Assembly (NCBI RefSeq): GCF_963678635.1
Contig: NC_087065.1
Location: 23,083,254-23,147,253, forward strand
Direction of reading: 5' to 3'
Source: Symsagittifera roscoffensis
Lineage: Eukaryota; Xenacoelomorpha; Acoela; Convolutidae
Length of the DNA: 64,000 nucleotides
Part shown: one piece after another, positions 1 to 9,383 of the stretch
How positions within the stretch are numbered: the first letter of the stretch is position 1
Layout of the letters: every line of letters begins with the position of its first letter
The notes under the pieces: model-generated
What the model was told of the DNA's origin: nothing
The model's database searches: none
The model's input: the letters and a program-made list of their open reading frames with translations, nothing else
Made by a program: the position numbers and the translations under genes

Positions 1-2591
1 AGCTATGCTTGCGTAATTATGATGTGCTGTAGAAGAGCCGCAAAAAATGAGCCCTAATTTATATTAGGTGGATTGGAAAAAAGAGAACTCGTAAATAAAC
101 AAGCGTTTATTTGAGCAAACAGTAAAACTATATATCACTAAATTAACATCAATATCCAAAGAATAACAAGGATAGCCAGTTGCTGTGCAAGTAGCACAGA
201 ATGTTCCGACCATATTCTGTTGAAAAAAAATCTTGTTTTCTAATTGAAGTCGTTTTTATTGCGTGGATAGATAAAACGATTGGAAAAAGCCTCAAACTTA
301 GGCATATTCGGCACTCTAAGCAAAATTCGCAAGATGAACAACAATGAAAAATGACTAGAAAATAACTACATTTTAGTGAAAAAATTACAAAAGAAAAATT
401 GTAAAAAAAGTTTTCAATTTTTTTAAAATTAGTTTCAAAAAATCTTGCAGATTTATTGATTTCTTGATTCCCAAAATGAGCAAAAAAAATTCGACAATTC
501 ATTTTACTAGCGTAATCTTTACTAGGGTAAACTAGACTAAAAATCAAAAACTTCAAACCGATTTTTGTCGACAATGAGAAAAAAATGTTTGAATTTTTTC
601 AATGTAATCACAACTAAAAGGGCTTTTATATGATATATTACTCAACTAGTGTACTTGGTAGTGTATTTTTAGCACTCCGCAATTGTCAATGTGTGACGAT
701 TGATTTAAGTGTAGCTTCGTCCGATCAGTCACTGTGGCAATCTCAGGGTTTTCTACGAAAAAAGCCTGAGCTTTTTCCGGCCCTGAGTAAAATCCCTCGT
801 TCTAGGCGAGCAGCTTTTGACACGGCTATCAAAGCAAAACCCGCGTCCGTTTCTATTAGGCAGTTTTCAATTATTGTGAAGAACAAAGTTGTGTATGCAC
901 GTTCTAGGGACAGTTTTATGTTTCAGGGGATCTTGTCTAGATACTAGTGCTAGATTTGAAACCGATCAGCAACTTCACCAGGGTAGTCCCAAAGTTCGCA
1001 CATTGTTAACGGATCATGTACATGGGAAAATAAAGAACAGTTTGAGCAATTGATGGAAGTGTCTTAAAATATCGACAAGCAGCTGTCTATCCGACATCTA
1101 TCCGGATATTATTTTCTAAAGAAAGCTTTTAATTCAGTGCTGCAATGATTTTGTTTTCGTCGAAGCTGATTTTGTTCTCGGCCGCAGTTTTTTTTTTCAA
1201 ACTAATATGAAGATCGATCCATCTTTTGTTGACAAGTTGGTACCAGAAAACCTTTGGTATAAGAAGACATCCATCCGGATCTATACGTAGCTCCAGAAAA
1301 CCTTTCCGGTAGCTTGTTAGTCAAGCAGCTGATGTTCTGCAAAAGAGGAGATATTATCAAGGACCAGGATCTTGGTCCTTTGGTAAAATAGTTTTGTTCA
1401 ATTGGCAAATTTAATGTTTTCGATCCCCTTAGTCTATGTGGTGATGATAGTGGCAATGGAAGTATCACTCGAAAACGAAAGATTCCAAACATCCAGTACA
1501 AGAGATGGTTTAAGTATGGTTGGACGGCTGAGGGAGCCCTTGTTTCCTCTGTCTCATTTTAGACTTGTTATTTGTTAACTCATCAAGAGTATCATGTCCT
1601 TTGAGATGTGATTTTCATTCTAGTGTTGTAAGAGCAAATAGAAAACTGGATGTCTTGCAGCAGGGTTCAGTGATCCACAGAGTCAAATGCCGTACTGAGA
1701 TTAATTGCAATCAGTAGCGTTCTGTTGGATGACCGGAGTTGGTTTCGAGCATTTTATGTCCGTATATTTTTAATTTAGTTTTGTAGTAGTGGAAATGTTC
1801 AACAAAACTCCTTCCATCAGTTTCGCATTTGAAGGTAACAGTGTGATCGGCTTTTAACTTTTCGCCTTCCTGTTTGTTTTGCAATGTTTAGGGAGCTGGA
1901 AAATTGCTTTAACCTTCCAAATGATCGGTGAAATCAATTACATGTTGACAATTTTTTTGTGGCAAAAAGACCCCCTCCGCCAAAGTGGTGAAACTTATTC
2001 GGTGCTTTGGGGCCAGAGCTCAGTGCTTTTCTTTTCTTTTTTGGCTCTTACTTTCCATCATTAAACGTGCTGCGTGTTGATTGCCTTAGTGGAGGTTACC
2101 TTAGGGTTGCTTTGTGGTGCTTCTGGTTTCCTGTATGATCAACTCTACGTGTCATTAATGAAACCAGAAGCATGTTATAACAAATCAACCCTACGGCAAA
2201 TATTTTACAGTCCTGCCAGTTGGTGCCTTATACCAGAATGATTGGACATGTAGATTACTCAGTTCTTCTCTTAACTGAAAGCCTTTGAATAATACATTTC
2301 ACATTTTTTCGATGCAACTAATCCAATTTGAGAAAACAGGATTAATAGGTATATTTTACATCCCACTAAAAACAAACTCAAACTTCAAAACAATTTTTAA
2401 CGTAAGTCATTCATATTTTTGGCCTAAATTGCACATTTGTTATAGGAGAGCTAATTTATCAGATGGATTCGAACTTAAAAGTTCAAACAGCTATGAAAAT
2501 TTGGGCGATAGATAACTGTCTTCGCTTCATTCATTGACAATTAAATTTTAAAACTGTTTTGCTACTCCTCTCTTAGATCATGTCAACTAAC
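1..2591. other. AT-rich stretch without a recognised gene
   Basis: No reading frame here resembles a family I know. The longest plus-strand frame (630-947, 105 codons) and the longest minus-strand frame (1202-1501) have no motif and no partner. A 13-base direct repeat (CCAGAAAACCTTT) occurs near 1247 and 1293. Because the Hem/NCKAP1 gene runs leftward from 3910 and its last visible exon ends at a donor at 2591, this stretch may be a long intron of that gene. I found no further exon in it. One long hairpin (2102-2193) is listed separately. Confidence 0.5.
2102..2193. repeat. Long imperfect hairpin
   Basis: The arms TGCTTCTGGTTTC (2118-2130) and GAAACCAGAAGCA (2160-2172) are a perfect 13-bp inverted repeat. 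Outside them TAGGGTTG (2102-2109) pairs with CAACCCTA (2186-2193), with a TTTGT/ACAAA helix between. The result is a fold of about 92 nt with a 29-nt loop. It could be a small-RNA precursor, a miniature element remnant, or chance. There is no flanking duplication that I can see. Confidence 0.5.
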
Positions 2592-3910
2592 CGAATAGAA
2601 CTGCGTGTCCTCCAACCCAAACTCTACAAACTGTTCAGCTATCTGATTGGGTCTCATGACCAGGTTGAACTCGTCCATATACTTCTTTGGGTCACGCATC
2701 TTTCTGTACGAAACCAACATTTGAAATCATATTAAATTGAAATTCCTTTCGAGCACAGATGCCGAAATTTATTTTTAAAAAAGCGCACTACCAAAAACTG
2801 TTAGCTTTATTAGGCAAAACGCTCATCCTACCTGCTGTAAAGCGTGCACAAAGGACTCATAAGTCCATAATGCAATACAGTCTGAAGAGATGCAAGAGCC
2901 GATTGCAGCTTGGCAATTGGTTCCAACTCAGCGATGAAGGTCTCCACTCTAACATCGCAACTCGCTGCTCCCTCACACCGAAAGAGGTATCCATACAGAG
3001 CCATAATTGCCTTGCGTTCTTCTATTTTGTTCAGCAACATCAACAGGGAGAAAAGCGTGGACAAAAGATCCAAGAAATAGAAGGCCACGTCGAATAATGA
3101 CTAAAAAGTAAACTGTTAACTTCTCAGATAGTCTTTTAAAACCAAATAATGTTACAACTTACAAAATTGACGACAAGCCAAGTCCTTACAAGTTCCAATG
3201 CTGCATTTGCATCCGTCTAAAAATCAAACCCATGAATTTTAAAACAATTTCGCGTTTTGCTTTCGAATACTTGTGTACAAACCATGAACGTGTGAACATC
3301 AGTAAAAGTTTGTTGAAAAGGCTGAAGTTCACCCATGATTTTCCTGCTGTGGTCTCTTTCTCGGAGAATTTGAAAATCTTTCTACAACAAAAGAGATTGG
3401 ATGAGGCGACGCAATTCCTTTACAAGAGTTATGATTTAATCACATCAGCAGCTAGAGCAGAGTAGGTAAAGAACGAGTGTTCTAATTGAATGATTATTTC
3501 AACGTATAGAAAAACAACGTGACCTCGAAGCATCGGCTTTTAGGCAATACTAACGTGGTAACTTACTGATTTGCTGTCGATTGACTGTGGGAATGGGAAT
3601 TTTTTCACTAAGTTCTTTATGGCCGAATCAAATTGTGAATCGAACAGAAAAGATAACTGAGTGGCACCGGGATTTTCTCCTGAAGGTTGGGCTTTCAACT
3701 TTTCATAGCGCGCCCTTGAGCTCCCGAGCATCTAAATATCGATTTTCCATCATTCTAATTCGTATATAGAATATCGTTGAAAAAAAAAGATTTAAGTATT
3801 GCAATAACCTTGCGCAGATGATAAACTCTTGCAAGCAAACCCTTTCCATGAGTAGTCAGAAGAATAAGTTGTTCAGCCAACTTCTGATGATAATAAGTAT
3901 TCTGATTCAT
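2592..3910 (-). CDS. NCKAP1: Hem/NCKAP1-family protein, N-terminal exons (partial)
   Basis: This is the N-terminal part of a Hem-family scaffold protein (NCKAP1, Kette, GEX-3), a subunit of the WAVE actin-regulatory complex. I read exons at 3910-3809, 3731-3567, 3536-3444 (tentative), 3216-3163, 3100-2832 and 2703-2592. Most have GT-AG borders in matching phase and together give about 265 codons. Recognisable blocks are HQKLAEQLILL near the start, FDSAIKNLVKKFP in exon 2, and LMLLNKIEERKAIMALYGYL in the 3100-2832 exon; the next exon fits the same family segment. The family is about 1,120 residues long, so only the first fifth is present. The last exon ends in a GTTAGT donor and no next exon is visible. 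Intron 2 would be only 30 nt and the 3443-3217 intron starts at a weak GTGATT, so the middle of the model is uncertain. The sequence is unusually divergent for an animal. Confidence 0.72.
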
Positions 3911-4103
3911 TACTAGTATCTGCAAAAACACTTAATTTTAAGAAGAAAATTCTTAAATGAGTGCTTAACAGCCCAATTGAGCTCTCTTCTCTAATAACTT
4001 AGGTTGAAGGAATAACCTCCGAGATTGCAAGATTGGGACTTATGACATGGCAGTCAGAATAATTGAAAAAATTCCAAATTTTTAAGAGTCCAAGTTGCTA
4101 CTA

Positions 4104-5790
4104 AAACTCAGGCGGCAAATACGAGCAGGCGGCAAATACTTTTTCATACGAGCATAGAAAAAAGTTAGAAAAACTGTCCGAGAGACAAGATAAACCTCTT
4201 GGGGGGAGAAATGAGCGATCAGTTAAGGTACTTGATAATATTGAACTGCCTGAATGGGTATATGAAGTGCTATCAATGGGCCCCAAGCATCCAATTAGAG
4301 ACAAATTTAACGAAACACATTTTTTGGCGGATATCGACATTTTCCTCTCACAATTGAAAAATCAAAAAACATCTGGTGAAACGTTATGTGAAATGGAAGC
4401 CGCGCCAAAGGCATATGCAAAAAACGTACGGCAAACCCCAAGAGACAAAGCCGTTGAAAAAACGACGAAATATCTCAAGGATAATGGGTTGCTGGCTGTG
4501 CCTTTTGATAAGGGGGTTGGTTTTTGCATAATGAGGAAACAAACATATGAATCAAAGCTGGAATCCTTGTTGCAATCTGCTCAGTTTGTGAAAAAAGATG
4601 CAACCACTGATGAGGTGATACTGAAAATTGAGAAAGAACTTAACAAAGAGTTACTAGCCATGAACAAAAGAGACGAGATAAGTGATCAGTTATATTCTAA
4701 GATACGATCAACAGGGGGGCAACCCGCCCGTTTGTACGGTTTAGCTAAGGTACACAAGGATGAGACACCCCAACGACCTGTACTATCACTTCCCGGCAGC
4801 TCGTATGAGAATCTTAACAAAATGCTTGCGAAGTTTTTTGACAACATCGATGGAGCAAATATAGAAACCAATACTAAAGAGGCTAGAGAAAAAATAGAAA
4901 ACATTGCTCTAGATCCGGATGAAACCATAATATCTCTTGATGTGAAAAGTTTGTACACCAACGTTCCCCTGAAGGAGGCAATTGAAATTGCTTTACAGAA
5001 GCTGTACAGCCAGGAGTCTCCTCCTGAAATTCAAAGAGCAACCATGAAAAGGCTTTTGAATATGGCGGTCAGCAAAGTATATTTCAAGTGTAATGATTCA
5101 TGGTATGTACAAGTTGATGGTTTAGCAATGGGCGCGTCCCTCGCTGTAATTCTGGCAAACTTATGGCTGAAAGAATACGAATTTGCTCTACGACAACAAA
5201 TACCGGTGGGAACGGGGGTACAGCAAATTAATGACAAAAACGGCTTGTGCCCATGTTGCAGCAGGAAAGTCACATATAGATCAAAGGGGGTTGAATGCGA
5301 GAGTTGCCGAAACTGGTATCATCTAAGACGCGGAAAAATATCCGATGACGTATACGCATCAATAACCGAGATAGTCTGGTACTGTGAAAGCTGCTGCCGA
5401 GCTAAGAACAAGAAGAAGGATACTCCCCAGGTGAAATTGTTCCTCAGGTATGTGGATGACATTGTTAGAACAGTCAGAGGGGAGCCGAGTTGTCTTCTCG
5501 ATACCGCCAATTCTCTTCATCCAAATTTGCAGTTCACTCTAGAGAAAACTAATTCGGAGGGGAATTTGCCGTTCCTGGATTTGAACATAAATATATCGCA
5601 GGATAGGCGTGTAACTTGCAGTTGGTATCAAAAACCAACAGATACAGGGACTATACTGAACTATAGAAGCTGCGCCCCAACTCAGTATAAGCGTAGTGTT
5701 ATCCAAGGCACTGTACACAGGGTTTTTAGGAGTACATCTAGCTGGGAGCAATTTGATAAGGCTATGGAACTAATAGGGCGCAATGGCTGA
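4104..5790 (+). pseudogene. Penelope-type reverse transcriptase with inserted PHD-like finger
   Basis: The frame reads without a stop from about 4104 to 5790 (about 560 codons). It shows the RT blocks of Penelope-like elements: GGQPARLYGLAKVHKD, ISLDVKSLYTNVPL (catalytic Asp), DGLAMGASLAVILANLWLKE and the catalytic RYVDDIV (5446-5466). Between the last two blocks, where relatives have a short link, lies a cysteine-rich insert at about 5236-5415. It contains CPCC, CESC, WYH and a final CESC, a PHD-finger spacing in which the Cys expected three residues after the His is Arg. The N-terminal half (EWVYEVLSMGPKHP) fits the usual pre-RT region. The C-terminal end is lost to a one-base frameshift near 5778. 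RT catalytic residues are intact, so decay may be recent. Confidence 0.85.
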
Positions 5791-6368
5791 CAAATCAGTA
5801 CCCTGAAAATTGGTCCGCCAAGGTGGCTTCAGACGCCTTGTGCAAGATCATCGAGGGTAAAGGCAAGCCCCTGGATAGTGACAGGGGTTTGTCAGTTCAA
5901 TCACCAAAGGATGAAAAGCCCCCAACGCTGATGGTGCAATATAGAGGTAACCAGAGCCAATATTTTGCTAACAGGTTACGAAAATTAACGAACGTTCAAG
6001 TGGTTTTCACCACAAGAAAACTACAATCATGTTTACCATCACTGAAGTCAGCATTTTCTAATGACCTCAAGTCAAGAGTGGTTTATAAACTGTCATGTAG
6101 TGGATGCACTTCCACCTATGTCGGACAAACTGTTCGACATTTGACCACTAGAATTGAGGAACATAAGAAAGCAGACTCACCGGTAGGCCTCCACCTTCAG
6201 CAATGCCAACTTGAGGGAAATAGCGCAGATCTTAGTTGGGAAATTATAGATAGGTCAAACAACCAAACAAAATTGCTAACACTAGAGGCAATACATATCA
6301 GGAAAGAGAAACCGGGCTTGAACACGCGCGATGAGTTTAGGAGCAAGGAGTTAACACTGAAAATTTAG
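5778..6368 (+). pseudogene. GIY-YIG endonuclease domain of the Penelope-like element
   Basis: Continuation of the preceding protein in another frame: the residues after the shift read QWLTNQYPENW and run to the stop at 6368. The endonuclease core is VVYKLSCSGC, then TYVGQT (the YIG half), then LTTRIEEH, with the Cys-Cys pair between GIY and YIG that Penelope-like elements usually carry. In this group the domain nicks target DNA for primed reverse transcription. The catalytic Arg and the Glu of LLTLEAIHI are visible. With the frame repaired RT and nuclease would be one protein, so I treat it as one broken gene. Confidence 0.82.
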
Positions 6369-6800
6369 TCCCAAAATATTTTTGGTTTTTTATTCAAAAC
6401 GTACATGTCTAAATCGAAATTATGACTCAGAAACTTCCAGACAAATTAATTTTAAAATGTTTAATTAATTTTAGAGGTTAAAAGTATTTTAATCTTAATA
6501 GTAATTTAGAGGTCAACTGTGATTGGCTAATTTTTTATCATGATGGTTTAGAACCAAATTGTATGTGATTTATTGTAAATAACATTTGTAAATTGATGTT
6601 TTATCGTCATTTAGAGTAGTTTATTGTAAAAATCCTGACGATGCACATAGTTGCGAAAACGTTTGAAATTTACTTTTTAGCAAAAATTTCTTCTTTTTAA
6701 ATAGTGTTAATAAACTTATTAAATAGTGTTTTTCATGTTAAATGTCTGTAATCTTGTGTGGAAGGCCCTCAATGGAGGGATTTTAGAGACAAGATTTTGA
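6369..6800 (+). other. 3' tail of the Penelope-like element and AT-rich spacer
   Basis: Non-coding and AT-rich. It holds the hammerhead-like motif at 6637-6680 and ends shortly before the SGNH ORF at 6801. The exact 3' end of the Penelope-like element cannot be fixed because no target-site duplication was recognised. Confidence 0.5.
6637..6680 (+). ncRNA. Hammerhead-like core motif in Penelope tail
   Basis: The segment begins CTGACGA, continues with a possible short stem (GCA/TGC), then CGAAAACGTTTG. The CUGANGA...GAAA layout matches the conserved core of minimal type I hammerhead ribozymes, which are known from Penelope-like elements. Related sequences with a poorer core occur at 39653-39684 (minus) and 40574-40608 (plus). 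Cleavage activity is not claimed; the helices are short. Confidence 0.4.
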
Positions 6801-7450
6801 ATGTCTTTTGCAAGTAGAACACAAAATAGCAAACGATCCAGATACCATATCTTCAAGACTTCTCCAACCAGACAACTCCTAATTGCTGATTCCCAGGCCA
6901 GACATCTTCGAGCAGGAAACTTGAAGGTCTTGTCACTACCCGGTGCCAGTGTAAGACACTTTTACAATTATCTGCCTCCTCATGATCTGTTCGACCTCGT
7001 CATTTTTTTTGTCGAAGGAAACGATCTGTATAACTACATCCGACCGACTTTAAACCCAGCTACCCAAGTAGCCGACGACATTGTTGACTTAGCAAATTTC
7101 CTTTGTGAACGAGCTTCCAACGTATTCGTCATCGGTGTACCGGAGCGTGACGAAAACAAAACGAGATCAAAATCTGTAAACGATCTCTTCTCGCCAAAGC
7201 CGAAAGGAAATCTAACAAGAAGGTCGAGGTCAAGTAGAAATTCAGAAACTTGGCGAATTTTATCACGGGTAACAGATATTTTACGAACGATCACTACCAT
7301 CTAAACGAAGACGGTCTGAACAACCTGAAAAATCTCATCGAGGGGAAAATTCTGTATAAGAAGTACTCGAAGCATTTGAACGACAACGGACACTTTACTG
7401 AACAAGAGTGCCCCACCAACAACTGTCAGTGCACCTGCAGAAATTGGTAG
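6801..7450 (+). pseudogene. SGNH-hydrolase-like (esterase) ORF of the LINE
   Basis: Residues near 28-34 read IADSQAR (nucleophile Ser after Asp), followed by PGASV, FFVEGNDLYNY (the GxND block) and, in another frame, TNDHYHLNEDG, which supplies the DxxH catalytic dyad. This is the SGNH fold seen as an esterase in ORF1 proteins of CR1/L2-type LINEs. The frame is broken between about 7180 and 7250: the first ORF runs 6801-7304 and the rest 7250-7450. The C-terminal end is cysteine-rich (CPTNNCQCTC). What the esterase does for such elements is not established. Confidence 0.68.
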
Positions 7451-7505
7451 CTCATGTATACATCAATCTTTTTTTTCTATCCTTATCTTAACGTATCCGT
7501 TACAG

Positions 7506-7560
7506 ACTAACTTAATCTACCAAAGGTCCCTTCAGGGGCTCACAGGTAGATTTTGTTAGT
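7506..7560 (+). other. Strong stem-loop between LINE ORFs
   Basis: ACTAAC (7506-7511) pairs with GTTAGT (7555-7560), AATCTACC (7514-7521) with GGTAGATT (7545-7552), and GTCCC (7526-7530) with GGGGC (7535-7539) around a TTCA loop. A second, shorter CCCC-TCA-GGGG hairpin follows at 7591-7601. Both sit in the 190-nt gap between the esterase ORF and ORF1, where they could influence translation of the downstream frame. Confidence 0.6.
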
Positions 7561-7636
7561 TGTCTCCACTGGTTTAATCTTTCCAAAAGTCCCCTCAGGG
7601 GCCACCGGCTAAGTTTAAATCAATCTGTGTTTAAGT

Positions 7637-9369
7637 TCTCCACCCCAATTCTAACGAACTATCCAATTGCCCCAATCGAACTCAAGCAAGTGAAATCACG
7701 CGTGACAATTGCGCTACGTGCAACAGGAAAGTTAAAAAAGACAATAAATTCGTTTGTTGCATTTGTAATAAAACACTTCATTTAACAACAGAGTGTACTG
7801 AGTTTGAAAAGAATACTATAGAAGTTCTCATAAAACTTAACGACTATCTTATCCACAAAATTAACGACTATCTTATCGACTATCTTGCAAACCAAAAAAA
7901 CAAGATTTTTTTGTCAATTTTGGAATCAAAGTTGGAAACAAAAATAGACGAAATTCTGAAAAAGTTTCAAAACGAAACAAATAATCAAATGAAAAAACTT
8001 CAGGAACAAATGAACACCGATAAAATTGAAAAGACAAATAACATCAATACAAATGTTCAATCGCAAGCAGGGAATTTCGGGACCCGACATTTTTCAAACC
8101 CGAAACCCGATTACCCGATAAGCTAAAACCCGAACCCGAACCCGACGGTTTCTTCAAACCCGAACCCGAACCCGACATTCATTTCAAACCCGAAACCCGG
8201 CCCGAAACCCGAAAAAAATCTCAAAACCCGATTACCCGAACCGATACCCGACATGCCCGATTTTCAGGTAGATTAAATGGTATGAACGTTGACGCAATAA
8301 ATTTGATGCGTTTTTAGAGTGTAACTTTCTCTTACAGTGAACAATAAAAATAGCTGTAAAAACAATATTTATGCAATAAATGTGTATTAAAATGGGAATG
8401 TATATAGAAAACAAAAAAGTTCAACGGAAATGTAAAGCTGTATTATTATGAAATAGGAACGTACAAGTACGTATTAAACGCATTCCTCGGTGAGTTTCAA
8501 GAACACGTTGCGTGTAAAATTCTCCGTTTTAAGTCGCGATTGAATATCCTATGAAAGTAAAAAACCTCAAACAAAAGAAGAATTGGGAAAGTTTTTGTCG
8601 AAACCGAAAGAAGCAAACAAAAGTCGGGTTTTAGAAATCCGACATAATTGAATACCCGAACCCGAACCCGAACCCGAAAATTTGTTGAACCCGAAACCCG
8701 ACCCGAAACCCGAAATTTGTCTCAAAACCCGAAAACCCGACCCGATACCCGAAAACCCGAACCCGAACCCGAAATGCCTGATCGCAAGTCATAAACGTGA
8801 AAAAAGATACCAAAACATACAAACAATCCTTAGGAAAAGTGAATCTTGGAAAATCAGTTTCAATTCCCGAAAAAACTACGCTAGGAGTATATATACGAGA
8901 TATACCAGAATCAAGCTCAAGATCGGCTGATGATAGATTACATGCTGATTTAGCCGAAGTAGAAAAGCTTCTTGAATATCTCAACGTCGAATATAAAAAA
9001 CTTACTAAAGCGCAAAGACTCGGTAAATATGACGCAAGTAAACAACAATCAAGAACACTCCTGATAAATACTGAAAATCCAATCAGCCGAAACCTTATAC
9101 TGAGGATGGCACACAAGCTTAAAGATTACCATCCCTATCAAAAACCCGTCTATGTAAGTCTTGAACTAAATAGTACGGATACTAAAAAGCAAAACGAATG
9201 CCTCAAAAAGCGTAGAGAGTTAATCGAAAGTGATGAAAATCAATTAACCTCCAAAGATATTCGGGTAAAAAACCTGATAATTGAGATAATGGAAAACAAA
9301 AAGTGGATACCATTAGAAAAAGCACTAACGGCGATGAGACAAGTGACTCAGAAACCGAAAAATGACTAG
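7637..9369 (+). pseudogene. LINE ORF1: zinc finger, coiled coil, nucleic-acid-binding part (interrupted)
   Basis: A continuous frame opens after a stop near 7636. It has a PHD-like zinc finger (CATCNR, then CCICNKTLHLTTEC; about 7720-7800), then a Lys/Glu/Asn-rich coiled coil (about 7800-8060). The frame is split by a hAT-type insertion at 8068-8780. When that insertion and one 8-bp duplicate are ignored, the frame continues in phase at 8789 to the stop at 9369. The C-terminal half contains SRNLILRMAHKL and a highly charged tail, as in LINE ORF1 RNA-binding proteins. There is no ATG upstream of the zinc finger, so the start is unknown. ORF2 begins 14 bases after the stop. Confidence 0.65.
8068..8780. 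mobile_element. hAT-type non-autonomous DNA transposon
   Basis: The element is flanked by the exact 8-bp duplication ATCGCAAG (8060-8067 and 8781-8788), the size made by hAT transposases. Its left end reads CAGGGAATTTCGGG and the inverted right end CAGGCATTTCGGG, so the terminal inverted repeats start with CAGG, as is common in hAT elements. Subterminal zones at about 8076-8260 and 8645-8776 are arrays of the hexamer CCCGAA/TTCGGG. The middle is AT-rich without a coding region. It inserted into LINE ORF1 and preserved the reading frame on either side, which shows that it arrived after the LINE. Confidence 0.85.
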
Positions 9370-9383
9370 CAACAATCTCAATT

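Larger units (their letters stand above)
4104..6368 (+). mobile_element. Penelope-like retroelement, 5'-truncated and frameshifted
   Basis: A Penelope-like element codes here for reverse transcriptase followed by a GIY-YIG endonuclease, the canonical order of the group. The coding frame is open from about 4104, upstream of any usable ATG, so the 5' end is probably missing. One frameshift near 5778 separates the RT from the endonuclease. Downstream, to about 6720, lies an AT-rich tail with a hammerhead-like motif. No terminal repeat pair was found. Confidence 0.85.

Noticed and set aside
630..947. 105-codon frame on the plus strand
   Set aside because: No motif, no homologous copy in the window, no splice or promoter support.
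1202..1501. 99-codon frame on the minus strand
   Set aside because: Composition looks random; nothing recognisable on translation.
3232..3465. Plus-strand frame of 77 codons inside the Hem gene, faintly like vesicle-tethering complex helices
   Set aside because: No neighbouring exons in the same direction, and the opposite strand carries a phase-consistent Hem exon (3536-3444) overlapping it.
8076..8776. CCCGAA/TTCGGG arrays as interstitial telomere repeats
   Set aside because: The arrays lie at both ends of an element with 8-bp target duplications and inverted termini, so they are subterminal repeats of a hAT-type element.
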